Source: Jacaranda mimosifolia (taxonomy: Eukaryota; Streptophyta; Magnoliopsida; Lamiales; Bignoniaceae). From it: a DNA stretch of 64,000 nucleotides. A model generated the notes under the pieces. The model was not told the DNA's origin and made no database searches. It saw only the letters and a list, made by a program, of their open reading frames with translations. A program made the position numbers and the translations under genes. Where the stretch lies: NCBI GenBank assembly GCA_018894105.1, contig CM032126.1, positions 11,373,001 to 11,437,000 of the forward strand, read 5' to 3'. Shown here piece by piece: positions 48,600-60,585 of the stretch (positions are counted from its first letter, which is position 1; each line of letters starts with the position of its first letter).

Positions 48600-50176
48600 T
48601 TCTGTATTTTTACTTTTACTGTCGAAGGATCCTGATTCCTGTGGTTCCTGGCCATACTAGCATTTCATAATTGTATCATAAACAATATTTTATTTATTTT
48701 AAGTTTATTAATTTTATTTTATTTCTGATCTATCTCACAATAATACTTTATTTTATTAATAAAACTTTTTTTTATTCCCCTCAAAATTATCCCTTCAATT
48801 AGACTTATGAGTTCATGAAAATCTTAATTACTTAAATTCATTGTCTACTTTTGTTACTTTTGTTAAAAGAAAACACTCTGAAAATTGAGAACTCATACCC
48901 AGACATTTAAGAGTAATAAATTTGAAATACAAACAAAACATTTGAAAGGACTTTAATAGCACTTAATAATTACTCAAGTAGAAGTAGGTAGATTGTGTTT
49001 TCGAAATATTCCATCTTATTTTAGGGTTATATTTCTATTTTTGGATTTATTTAATACTCAAGTAGGATGTCATGTTATACACCCTCTTAAGCTAAGCACA
49101 TCCGCTTCTGCCGAAAACAAAACCAAAAACAAAAACAAAAACAAAAACAAAAAAAAAAAAGAAGAAAAGGCAGCAAAACAAAGACGACAAAGCAATCTAG
49201 CTGGAAGCACAACGAGTGCAAGATTGAAATGTGGTGCTGGAAGTGGTCTCTATCTTGATGAAACTTTAATGTTGTTTAGTTGTACAAATCAGTAGTCAGT
49301 AGTAAAATTGATGATTGATGGTACTCAAGAGACTCAATTATTGACAAGTACCAAAGATGATGAGAGAGGAGTCCCACTCAATTGGAGCTTTTCTCATTAA
49401 CAAACAAAACAGGCTTTCAATTCTGTATATTCATATCATACATTGATATCAGTTTGGAAATATCTTTTATCTATAGTTATGTGATTGCTTCGAATTGCGT
49501 GGAGTGTAATTAAAGGTGTAATGGGACTCCAATTTAAATCCTAAATTACTAGAAACCACAAAAATAAACAGAGTTGTTGAAATTTATACAGTAAAAGTTC
49601 TTTAATACTCGAATTAATATTTAAAAGAATATAATAAATAAAAAATATCAAAAGAATATTAAATGCAATAAACTGATTGCATTTGTAAATATTGAAATAT
49701 GAGGATATTTATAAATAACTTTCACATGCCAATGCCACAGTTGAGATGGCTCAAATATTATATTTCTAATTTCTGAATTTCTAAAATACAAGTTTTCTTT
49801 CTCCTTTCGAAAATTTTAGGACTAATGATATGGTTATTTATTCGAATAGCTCATCCTGCCGAACCGGAATGGCCCAAGCAAGAAAATTAATTCAAACGCC
49901 TTCCAGCCCAAGTGCTTGCTGTTTAATATGTATCCAACTTTGAGCTCAGCTCATGCCAACACATTGACCCTATGCTACGGTCACTTTTACAAATAACTTA
50001 AAAGGTTTTCATTTTCATGTATATATGTTCTATATTTTTTATTCTTTAAAATTTCAATAAATATATCATTTCTACTCTTTGTTGATTTGATTATTCAATA
50101 ATTATTGATGGGATACGTTTCAATACTTATAAATTTGTGATTTTAGAATTATTTGTCTTCAAAAAAGATGTCTCCT
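48600..50176. other. Upstream/intergenic region of CDA
   Basis: AT-rich DNA with an AAAAC microsatellite at 49114-49160. A plus-strand frame at 48993-49295 is largely encoded by that repeat (Lys/Asn run) and is not called. Confidence 0.45.
49114..49160 (+). repeat. (AAAAAC)n microsatellite
   Basis: About five AAAAAC-type units followed by a poly-A run. Confidence 0.85.
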
Positions 50177-50185
50177 ATTTAAGTT

Positions 50186-51665
50186 GGGCATGTCTATGGT
50201 GAGGTATGCTAGTATTTACCTCATATAAGGTATCATTAAACTAAATGACATATGTCAATTTACAACAAGTTATCATTAATTTTACAACAATTTGTTGGTT
50301 TGTATTTTAAAATTTTAGTGCATTAAGTACTTGGTAAATATTTTAAAAAATAGTATAAAAATATTTTTCAAAAAATATATTATATTAAATAACATAATTT
50401 TATAATTTTGAATATTATATATTATAATATTAAAATAATAAATATATCTAAAATAATATAATTAAATATAATTATCTTATTTTAACTAAAATAAAATATT
50501 TAAGAATAAATATAAAATCAAAAACTATTATCCTAGCAATATAATTTAATTTTAAATAATCATTTAATTAATATTAATCATTTTAATATAATTCTAATAT
50601 AATTTAAATTATTTTGAACAATATAATTTAATAAATTTTGAATAAATAATATAAGTGAAAATAATTATTTTGGATTAATACTTAATAATATATAAAATAT
50701 AAATATATTTAAAATACTTTTAGTAAATGAATATTTAATTAAAAATGAATAAGTAAAATATTATTAAAAAAAAAAAAAGAGTATCAATCTTCCTCCAGCC
50801 GCTAACCCCACGAGCCCTCATCAACCCCCACCCCCCCTCCCCCAACATCCCACGACTCCCACCACGCCTACTCGCCTCCTCCTTCCTCGCCAGCATCCCA
50901 TACTCGGTCAGCCGCTCGGTCATGGCCAGATCTAGCCGCCTGGTCGAGCGGCTGCTGGCCACAGCAATCTAATTTGGGTGGTGGTTGGGAGTGGGATGGG
51001 ATTTATATATACACATTTATATATATGTATGTATTTATATATATAATATATTGTGTATATATATTCACATATATGTAAATATATATTATTTTAATTTTTT
51101 TTCTTTTGTGGAGGATTTTTGTGATATTTAATTTTTAGTATTTTTAATATTTCAATTTTTTAGTGAGGATTAAATGGATATTTCATAATTTGTGTTTTTT
51201 CATGAATAGATTAAGTTTAAAAATTTTTACATAAATAGATAACAATTTTCGTCAAAATTTTAAATGAAAAATTGAACAAATGACTAAAACTGATTAAAAT
51301 TTTATAAAATTGAGACTAAATATTTAATACTATAACTCTATAAGTTTGGGATTAACAGTGCATGCACAATTAAATTATGGGACGAAAAAGTAATTTTTTT
51401 ATTTGATTAAATTAAATAAGTTTTTAATAATAAAATTTCATTATTAGTAGTCACTTTTTTAACACAATGAGCCATTAACATATGGTTATAATCAACCATT
51501 AACTATCGTACAGGTAACAGGTTAAATGTACATATTATATTGACAACTAATCACTAAAATAAAAGGTTATGATTTCACATTTAAAATCAAACGACTTACA
51601 TTAAGTACATTTGTATATTCCTCACATGAGGTATGTACAATCTAGATTGCACCGTAGACTACTCC
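50186..51665. mobile_element. Mutator-like TIR element with 9-bp target duplication
   Basis: ATTTAAGTT flanks both sides (50177-50185 and 51666-51674). The left arm (TGTCTATGGTGAGGTATG, TTTACCTCATATAAGG) and the reverse complement of the right arm (AGTCTACGGTGCAATCTAG, CATACCTCATGTGAGG) match over about 50 bp with gaps. The interior is AT-rich with GC-rich core 3 in the middle and no transposase. Arm sequences differ from the element at 21332, so it is a different family. Confidence 0.6.
50790..51000. other. GC-rich core 3, inside the second Mutator-like element
   Basis: The C-rich start (CAACCCCCACCCCCCCTCCC) and G-rich end (GGGTGGTGGTTGGGAGTGGG) enclose CATGGCCAGATCTAGCCGC (50921-50939) and CGGCTGCTGGC (50949-50959). 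The last two words also occur in core 1 (21797-21806 and 21809-21819) in the same order. TATATA repeats follow. Confidence 0.6.
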
Positions 51666-51701
51666 ATTTAAGTTTGATCTTTCCTATTGTGGAATCAATT
51701 A

Positions 51702-52161
51702 GGGCTTGTTTGCTTGGTCATATAGGATTAGATAAGATTCATAGACTAACGATATATAAGCTATAAATGATATCCAATATCATGTAATCTATTATTTACT
51801 TTGATTTTAGAAATTGGTAATATCTCACACTTAACACTATATAATATTTGGTTGGTAAGATTGCTCAATATGATTACACTTTGTAATGTTCAAAATGCCC
51901 TAACTTCTAATAAGATAAATTTCTAAAATGATGGGTAGGGTTTTCATATGAGGGGTAAGAATAACTTTTTCATTCCTTATCATATCAAATTTAAAAGGAT
52001 GAAAAATGGATCATGCCATCTTGGTTTGATCATAAACCAATTTGACCCATGATAGCATGTCGGGCCACAAATGTATCGTGAGCCATGAAAATGTGAAACA
52101 AATAAAAGACAAGGTTTGAAAATGTATCTATCATAGCTTATCATGTGAAGCAAACAAGCCC
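51702..52161. mobile_element. MITE with GGGCTTGTTTGCTT inverted ends
   Basis: The left GGGCTTGTTTGCTT is the exact complement of the right AAGCAAACAAGCCC (14 of 14), and TAGATAAG/CTTATC-type words follow inside. TTA precedes and TAA follows, so the duplication is not resolved. 460 bp, non-coding; PIF/Harbinger (Tourist)-like by its end sequence. Confidence 0.7.
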
Positions 52162-52186
52162 TAAGGGTAAAGCAATTAAACTCTAA

Positions 52187-52607
52187 TAGCCTGTTTGGTT
52201 TTATTTCCAAAACCCTTTTTCATTTTTATCCGAAAATAAAATTAAAAACTATCACTTTCTCCCTATTTTCACTCAAACTATTCCTATTTTCAATTTCAAA
52301 CTCTTTCTAAACCTACCATATAATTCTATTGTCATATCAATCAAATTCAAATTTGATTTGACATAAAGTATCAACTATCATTTTAAAATTAATAAAATAT
52401 GCATATATTTTTAAAAAATAAATCTTCTTAAACATAAAAAAATATAAATCAACCATCTTTTCAATTCTATACATATTTTAATCATTATTTTCTAACAAAT
52501 CATCCAAACGCATTTTCATTTCCATTTTAAATTTATAACTAGCTTTTTAATTTTTAAAAATGGCTACAAACTGGAAATGACTATGAAAATAAAACCAAAC
52601 CGGGCCC
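52187..52607. mobile_element. Tourist-like MITE with TAA target duplication
   Basis: The left end TAGCCTGTTTGGTTTTATTT and the reverse complement of the right end (GGGCCCGGTTTGGTTTTATT) are inverted repeats. TAA lies at 52184-52186 and 52608-52610, the 3-bp duplication usual for PIF/Harbinger MITEs. 421 bp, non-coding. It starts 25 bp after the previous MITE ends. Confidence 0.65.
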
Positions 52608-52610
52608 TAA

Positions 52611-54118
52611 TCCTGTCCGACCTTTTTTTCTATTTATTGCAGGTATGGTACAATTGTAGTCCTAGGGTGGGTGTTTTCAGGACATTTTCACGTTGTAAAA
52701 AAGGTGTAGCTCAAACACAATATATATTTGGTACTATCTTGGTGGGGTTATTGGTAGAGGCTCTTCATCCTAGTGAGGGGTTATTGGTGTGTTTTCGATA
52801 ATTGGGCAGATTGATTCGGGTCAAACAAGTTTTATCGGATGTAACACATTTTTTGGATGGGATATGGAAATTAATGGACAATGCTTTCATGTTGTGATTG
52901 TATTTGTAGCAGCTATACATAAGACGCAAAGAAAGAGTGGGTATGAGAAAGAGAAAGCTCACACCCTTGAAGAAATCATCATCATCATATTAATAATTGA
53001 TATGATGTTGATTCAACTTTTATGAACCCTCATACGTCTTGCTGTCATTATTTTTCATTTTTTCTCTCTATTTTTCTTAATATTGAATGTTTTTATTTAT
53101 CAAATAAATCATTGTTATTACTTCAATTAAAATTACCAACTATGAATGTTTTTAACCTTAGCTCCCTAAGAATCAAAATTCGATCCTTGGGTTAATTATG
53201 TTTCCAAATACATATAATAATTTGAGGTTGCATCTTGAACAATATTCAGACGTAAAAAGTCTTCCTAAAAGTGGAGGTTGGTAGAAAATTTTGTAAAACA
53301 TTTGAAAAGTTAAAAATCCCATTGAAATTTCTTCAACAATAAAGTTAGTCCAAATTATAAAGTTACGACACAATAAAACTCAAATCAAAGAAAATATTGC
53401 CCGAATCATCACCTAGATTTGCCTTCAACAGATAAGTTAAAAAACGTGTTTAACAATGTCTCTTAGTATGTTCCGCATTCATACATGGAATAGGGCTATG
53501 AATTTTTTACTCCACCTTATTTTATCTATTGTGTATTGTGTTTTTGTGATTATTAAAGTATAATAAATGCCAAACAAAATTATTTCTTTTAATCTATTTT
53601 CGAATATTTCTGTTTAAATTGCTCTTGTATTTATACTTTATTCTCAATAACCCGATGCTCAAGACTTCACGCAATTAAGTTATATGTTGCAAGTATTTTA
53701 CCTCATTGGCAGTGTTTGCCAACTATTTGAGGGCTTAAGAGATCTTTCTTATTTGCAAAGCTAAGGGTGTTAGAATTCCCAAATTTGGAGTTAAAATTTT
53801 TAAAACTTATAATAATAAAAATATCGAATTTGTCTCGATAATTTCATATTAAGATGGATTTTAAATTAAAAATTTTTTTTAACTTCGATTTAATTACTAT
53901 GATAAATTTCAAATTGATCTAATACAGAATCATTTGAAGTTTATACATCCAAACGCAATCTAAATTATTTTACTTAAAAAGTCATTTTCGTGATAATAAT
54001 ACAACGACTTGGCAGCTAAGTTGTTGTCAGGGAATTCGACTCACAATCTACTGCCGGAAGTAGGTTGCAATGCAATAATGTAAAGGTTTTCTATTTAAAA
54101 AAAATGTAATAATGTGAA
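52611..54118. other. Intergenic, unassigned
   Basis: Short frames at 52577-52801 and 52789-53025 look exon-like in composition, but I recognise no family. The rest is AT-rich without repeat ends. Confidence 0.35.
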
Positions 54119-54577
54119 GGGAATGTTTGGATACATTTTGGGGTGTCTAAGATATATATTTGGGGAAATAAATTTTGAAAGTGGTGTTGGATAATGTGAA
54201 ATCAGTAGTGGGGAGTGTGACGGATATTTGTTTATGTTTTGTGTAAATAGGTAGAAATTTTTTTTGGAAGTTTGGTGTGTTTGTTTATGTTTTTTGGAGA
54301 GAATATTTTTTTACTATAACGGTCAAATTAATATTTTTTTTTAGTGTTTGGAATGAAAATGAAATTGAATAATATTTTATATTGTGAGAATAATAATAAA
54401 ATATATATGATATATATGTGTATATACATATGAGAAAATAGAGAGTTTTGGAGGATAATGAAGGATAGAAGATGATATGTTGAGAAGACCTATTTTGACA
54501 ATTTGAAGGTAAAGTATATGCATGTTTGGTTATGTTTTGCCAAATTTTATTTTGGCAAAACATAACCAATCATTCCC
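54119..54577 (-). mobile_element. Terminal-hairpin MITE, copy 3 (opposite orientation)
   Basis: Ends GGGAATGTTTGG and CCAATCATTCCC are inverted. On the minus strand it starts GGGAATGATTGGTTATGTTT like copies 1 and 2. The end bears a perfect 19-bp hairpin (54526-54544 with 54551-54569; 6-base loop TTTTAT), whose arms extend as TTGCCAAA rather than TTCC. A TA-rich core at 54400-54430 corresponds to the cores of copies 1 and 2. Confidence 0.7.
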
Positions 54578-55105
54578 AAAACGTCTGCATTTACAGTACT
54601 TCCTCGAGGCACTAAACTTGAAATTTTAAATGTTAATTTATTTTGCGCTTGGGTATCTCTTTTTCTAAGTACTAGCATTCATGCAATTCTCGTATACATA
54701 AAGTATTTTTAGTAATCATATTATTTTTACATATTCTCACAGTAATTATACTAAAAAAAATTAAAATGTATTCAAAATATATATTTATAATTTGCATATT
54801 TATAAAGTTAGCCATCACATAAAGTAAAGTAAAAAGTTCATAATTCATTACCAAATTAAAAAAAATTCAAAAATCAATAAAATATAAAATTTACCTTGTG
54901 ATAAAGAAGTTTTTGAATAAATGATGGTTATTTGAACATATAAATTTTACTAAATATATCGAATAAGTATGAGAGCAAATTTGATATATTTGAAATTTAA
55001 TATCATAACTTTCATTTTAAAGACAAAAGAGACTTTCCTTTTATAGTAGTAGAGATAAATTATAGTTTTTGAGTTAAAATTTAAATTCTCTTGGATTTTG
55101 AGTAT

Positions 55106-56132
55106 CTAGAGCCATCAATGGATATTTGAAAATTCAATTATTGTTTATATTCATATTCATTTCTACAAAATATTATCCAATTTAATTCAACTACTATTCG
55201 AATTCGTATGTGTTTGTATGAAATATTATCCGCTTCTATTTAAATCGGATATTACTTATTCAATTAGTAGATATTCCATTGTAAATAGATAGGAATATGG
55301 TAATGTTATATTCAATTTGTGTAATATCCATCCGGGATACATATTCGTTGAATATATTTGTTTACATATTCGATTGTCTGGAACTTAATTACATCCATTA
55401 TTCATATTCGATAAATAATATATTAAAAATTCTAATATATAATAAATTCTAATTTTTCATATATTTTAAATATAATAAATAATATTTAAAAAATTATTAT
55501 ATGCAACATATTATTATACATTATATATTGTTTATATTTTTCAATATAAAATTGCATGACAAATATACATATATATGTATATATAATTGAAGGAATAAAA
55601 ATAATAATAAATTTTAAAAAATAATATTGAAGAAAAACTAAAGTATGAAGGATGAAGTTAATCAGAATAAGATCATTGTTGGTTGACTTTATAATCAATA
55701 TATCTAGTTGTCATCATTATTAATATCAATAGCGCTAAAATATATTAATTAATTATAAAATTAGTTATTAATAAAAGAATAAATTAACTAGATCAAAAAC
55801 AATTAATTTTCTAACTTTCAAATAAGGTTGTAAAATTACTAATTAGTTAAAGGACATTAATTATTTTAAAATATCTAAATATTATATATAATGTTTCATG
55901 TTACTGGTTAATGAATTTCGACATTTGGACATTTGAATATTCGAATAATTATAATTGAATACGAATACTCAAAAAATCATATTTGAATTCGGATAATTAT
56001 AATTAAATATGAATATTCTCTAATAATTAAAATCAAATACTAATATATTTGAATTCATTTAGTATCTATCAAATATAAATTTGGACCATTACCTACATAT
56101 CCAATAGATACGGATATGACTATAGTGACTAG
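55106..56132. mobile_element. Possible hAT-like MITE
   Basis: CTAGAGCCATCAATGGATAT at the left and the reverse complement of the right edge (CTAGTCACTATAGTCATATC) are weakly inverted. Flanks TTGAGTAT and GATGAATA are only partly alike. The body is very AT-rich, with many GGATAT/ATTCGAAT words typical of hAT subterminal DNA. Tentative. Confidence 0.35.
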
Positions 56133-56176
56133 GATGAATATCTTGTATCCAAAAACTAGCAGTTCACCTTGTTGGA

Positions 56177-56534
56177 GTCCGTTTGGATATGTTTTAAAAG
56201 TCATTTATGTTTTCTGTCAAATTTAAAAGTAAAAAGTTAGTTATGAATTTAAATTTAAAAATAAAATGTTGTTTAAATGTTTTGTCTAAAATGAAATTAT
56301 TATGTAGAATTAAAAATGAGATGTAGTTGGATGTTGATGTGCTTTTGTATTAAAAGTTCTACAAATGAGAGTATGAGAAAATATGATGTGAAAATGGGGA
56401 GAGAATGTAAAAGTGGGTTAGTGAAATAATTTGAGAATGAAAATATTTGTGAAAATAAAGGCGAAGTTGATAACTTTATATTTTCATTTTTAGGAGAAAA
56501 TGAAAATGAGTTTTGAAAATAAAACCAAACGGAC
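56177..56534. mobile_element. MITE with GTCCGTTTGG inverted ends
   Basis: The left GTCCGTTTGGATATGTTTT and the reverse complement of the right end (GTCCGTTTGGTTTTATTTTC) share a perfect 10-bp terminus. 358 bp, non-coding. The inner AAAATAAAACCAAAC is shared with the MITE at 52187, so the two families are probably related. Confidence 0.65.
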
Positions 56535-58743
56535 ACTTAGTCTTCCAAGACCTAAATAACTCAATTTTCTCCCATAAACTATTTGTGTCAATGGATTAGT
56601 TCAATCAAAGACTTGAGACAAGAGGTGTAAACCAAAAAAAGATTCATAAGTGGTCATTAATGAAAATAAATTTACCAAATTATCAGGAATCGGTATCAAT
56701 TTATGCTTAATTGCTCCACATATAGTTCCTTAAACCATATTTTCTAAACAAATCAGAGACAATAACTAGAGATACATGGTATTCAATACGTTAAATATAT
56801 ATTTACACTCCTATGAATATCACTTGCCACATATTTACATGGGCTCTCAACTAACTAAAACAAAAAAAATTAAGATTGAACCATCTAATAAATCTTCAAG
56901 GCCCAAATTATTATGCACTTTAATTTAGATCCTAACTTAGTAATCAATTTATTGGGATTACTAAATAATAGTTTATTCTGATAAAATTTCGATATCAACA
57001 TTCATAATTATAAAATCTTTAGCTCAAGTTCCATTAAAAGCGTATCTATCATTAATTTTCTAAATTGATATGGTATGTTCTTTAAGTTATGTGATTATTC
57101 TTTATACTTAATCAATCACTTGTACTCTTGACTTGTTTGCGTAATCACTTAACGTATGGTATGTTGTACATTTTCTTTAGCAATATTCTCCCTTCCGTTT
57201 CTTTTAAGCAATATAAAAAAATGCTCTTGGTCATGCCCACTTGAAGATTAGGCCCAAAACGTAGGCCCTATACTCCGAAAATGGGCCAAATTCTACTTTC
57301 TTGTCTATACTATCTATATATTATTTATAGCGCCGTCAATTAATCGAATTTTAATTTTAATTCGATCCAAATTTTAGAATTTTTGTTCGATTAAAATATT
57401 CAGTTAATCAGATTTAATTATAAATATTCATGATTCAAAATAAGTAGATTGAATATAGAATTAAACAATTCGATCTGTTAATTATTCGAATTCGAATTTT
57501 AATAATTTTTTATTAAATTAATACTCTTATTTATCATATTAATAAAAATTCTAAAATAAAATCTATATATTATATTAACCTAATATTTATGTTAACATGT
57601 ATATTATATGTCTTTAGCCTAAAATATAAGAGGAATATTGATAAAATGTGAAATATAATAATGTATAATAGTTCATTTATGTATTAATATAATGTGAAAT
57701 AAATGTTTAATATTCAAATATTTAATTTTTAGACTAAAGCATAATAAAATTTGTTAAAAATTCAAATATGACATAAATTTACTTTATAAATACAATATTT
57801 TTATACAATTCAAACAGAAAAGAAATATATTAAATTGGGTTGAATTTATTTATTGAATTTTGAATATTCATCGAATTCGAATATGATGACTAACAATGAT
57901 CTTATAGGATAGCGGGTTGGATCGTATATGAATTTTGATAATTAAATTCGAATTCAAATATACATGATTCAATCCAAATTTATAAATATACATTATTTAT
58001 AAAGCTTGAGGGCTTTAGTAACTAATTTAATATGTTTTCCAATGAGATATAAATATTAATCACATTTTAAACGATAATCACAAGATAGTTTTATATCTCT
58101 TCTATTCTTTCTGGAAACTTTTATTGTTTCTCCAATTTTTATTATTTCTAGCACATATATCTATTTTCTTTAATTATTTCACTTTATCATAGATTTTTTT
58201 TTTCTCGTATTTATCCTAAAATACATTTATTGAAATTGCTTTAAACTTTTCATATTACATTAAAAAATTAAATAAATATTTTCATATAAATATTTATTCT
58301 TTTATATTATAAAAAGTTTAGTACAAGTATAGAATATGCCAAAATTATTACATAAATGTAGAAGGCGGTGCTTAACTATAATTAAGTTAATTTCGATCAA
58401 TTTTTAATATTTAATTTAGATTTTAGTTAAATTAAAAGTTCTCATTAAATGTTGATTATTCATCTTTATTCAAAAAGCCCTAAATAAGTAATAATTTAAA
58501 TCAAACTCACATATAATTTTTTTCTTTATTAGAACTAGATATTTATTAACCATTAAATAACTAGTTACTAATTAAATAAAATCTTTCATCTTTAATAGAT
58601 GAAATAAAGATAGTACATAGCTATTTATTTACTTTTCTCACTCAAATTTAAAATAATTTTAGATAATAATCAACATGCTAATGCGTTTCTACAAAATTAT
58701 TTAAATATGTATTTTCACTAGATTATTTATTAACTTAAAAAAG

Positions 58744-58774
<31 letters not shown>

Positions 58775-58786
58775 AAAAAGTACAAA
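56535..58786. other. AT-rich intergenic sequence
   Basis: No gene seen. 57318-57990 has repeated AATTCGAATT-type words and may be an old hAT-like MITE, but the ends are unclear. A TA/T run at 58744-58775 leads into GC-rich core 4. Confidence 0.45.
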
Positions 58787-59010
58787 TCCCAACCCTCCCC
58801 CTACTCTTTTTCTTCCGTCGGCCGGCCAGCCCATGGTAGCAGCGAATGCCATGTGTAACCGGCAGCTAATGCCACCTGGCCATGGCCTCCAGGCGGCCAC
58901 ATCCATGTTGCTGTTCCCATGGCAGCCCTACGGCCGCACCATAGCAGTAGCAACTCCATGCAACCAACGACCGCCATGGCCAAATCTGGCCAGGAGGGGA
59001 GGAGAGAGTG
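58787..59010. other. GC-rich core 4, flanked by TA repeats
   Basis: It starts CCCAACCCTCCCCCTACTC, has repeated CCATGG/TGGCCATGG words (58891, 58918, 58973) and GGCCGGCC, and ends CAGGAGGGGAGGAGAGAGTG before TATATA repeats. It has the same layout as cores 1-3. A minus-strand Trp/Gly/Ala-rich frame over it is a composition artefact. Confidence 0.55.
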
Positions 59011-59095
59011 TGTGTATAAATATATGTATATATCATATATATATTATATATAGTACTATATCATATTTTTTTTTATAATTAATCCTTTATAGTAT

Positions 59096-59382
59096 GGTAA
59101 TATTACTTTCATCCTTACATAAATTCAAAATATGACAATACAACTCCTCAAGAGTAATTTCGTCCACAAATTAGGGCCAATCTAGTCAAAATTGAAGTTT
59201 TAATATGAAGGGTAATTTTGAAATTTCACGTGCCATTTTTAATGTCATTTTTTAAAAATTCTAACGGTTGGGTTAGTTCGTTGGATGGTGAAAAACTTCA
59301 AGAAATTTTTTATAATTTTTAAAAAAACGAGGACCTTTTTATAATTATGTTAAATTTCAACAGCGATGGCTGTAATCCACCC
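59096..59382. mobile_element. Small MITE related to the 21332 Mutator-like family
   Basis: The right arm, reverse complemented, reads GGGTGGATTACAGCCATC and then AATTATAAAAAGGTCCTCG. It parallels the right arm of the 21332 element (GGTGAATTATGACTACCATC, AATTACGAAAAGATCCTCG). The left arm GGTAATATTACTTTCATCC is a poorer match. Flanks TTATAGTAT and TATAAAATAT are roughly alike. Confidence 0.45.
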
Positions 59383-59544
59383 TATAAAATATGGAGGAAC
59401 TACTTTTCATTTTTTAAATTCTCTCTACTCAATATTTGTTATTATAGTGAAAACCTTCAAAAATTTTAAAAACTACTACTTCAAGTGGTAGATGAAATCA
59501 GTATATACATATATCTATCTCTTAATGATATGTGATAGTTTATA

Positions 59545-60585
59545 CACAACAAGAAAATAATCTTTCATCAATGGAGAAATCCATCACTAATTTAATGAAA
59601 TCCGTCATAGAATATGATTTTTTGATGGATTTATTCTATCATAGATCCATTAGTATATGCCTTGTCACTGATTCCTAGGCATGGCAACGGGTCTAGGTAG
59701 AATGGGTCCCCACCCCAAATCCATCCCTAATGGGGCGGGTTAGGAGAGTCAAATAAATGGGTTCAGGGGGGACGAGGGTTATAGGTCCTAATTTCATGGA
59801 CCCAACAGGGTCAGGATGAGTTATGGGCTTAAGTAAACTCGTCCTGACCTCGCCCTATATAATAAATATATATAATATATTATATATCATATATAATAAT
59901 GTACATAAAATATAAAAAAATTAAGATATATCACCATACAGATGATGGAGAATATACTAAAATCAATTAATATCGATATTTTATTTTAAATTTAAAAAAA
60001 CAGTGTTAGAACTTATTATATATTGGATTCTAATTTTGTATACATGTATACATATTCTTTGTGTATGTTTATCTTAATCAATTTTTAAAAAAAAATGAGT
60101 TGTAAATTTATATATTTTAATAAAAAAAATAAAAAAAAAGAAAAACAGGTATGCATGTTGGACTCGCCGAGTTAGGAGTCTAAAATGAAGCGGGGCGGGG
60201 TGGGGCGGGTTTTGGGTCTTGCCAAATCCGCCCCATACTCGCCGTATTGCCAGCCCTACTAATTTCTATGATGAAAACAAAATGCGCCATAGAATTAATC
60301 TTGTGATAGAATTTTCATCACATATTAAAAAATTATTCCATCACAAAAGCATGTTTTAAATTATGAAATTTGTGACACACTATTCTTGTGATGGACTTTT
60401 CCATCGCTAAATTTAAAAAAGAGTTTCTTATCTATGACAAACTTAATATAAAATCCTCCCACTAAATTGTCATTAAACCAACAAAGCAATTTCTTATTGT
60501 GACCAACTTAAATCTCAATTTTGCCATAATGAAATGCAGCTTCCATCGCAAATTACAAAACTCTTCCATTACAAATTACAAAAAA
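59545..60585. mobile_element. CACTA-like non-autonomous element (boundaries tentative)
   Basis: CACAACAAGAAAATAATC at 59545 resembles the CACTACAAGAAAA end of plant CACTA transposons. It is followed by repeated TCCATCACTAAT/TCCGTCATAG-type subterminal words, which also occur in inverted form near the far side (GTGATGGACTTTTCCATCGC, TTCCATCGCAAATTAC). A TTTCTTATTGTG at 60490-60501 could be the inverted end, but words of this type continue beyond it and no 3-bp duplication was confirmed. Confidence 0.4.
59676..60258. mobile_element. hAT MITE nested in the CACTA-like element
   Basis: The left end TAGGCATGGCAACGGG and the reverse complement of the right end (TAGGGCTGGCAATACGG) are the common plant hAT ends. 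Flanks CTGATTCC (59668-59675) and CTAATTTC (60259-60266) match at 6 of 8. Subterminal G-rich motifs (GGGTCCCCACCCC; GCGGGGCGGGGTGGGGCGGG at 60191-60210) are typical of this group. 583 bp, no transposase. Confidence 0.75.

Noticed and set aside
50735..50962. 75-residue Arg/Gly-rich minus-strand frame
   Set aside because: Arises from GC-rich core 3 in a TIR element; not conserved in the other cores.
57318..57990. Possible hAT-like MITE with AATTCGAATT words
   Set aside because: No inverted ends or duplication could be fixed.
58801..59078. Frames over GC-rich core 4
   Set aside because: Composition artefacts of CCATGG/GGCC words; no family resemblance.
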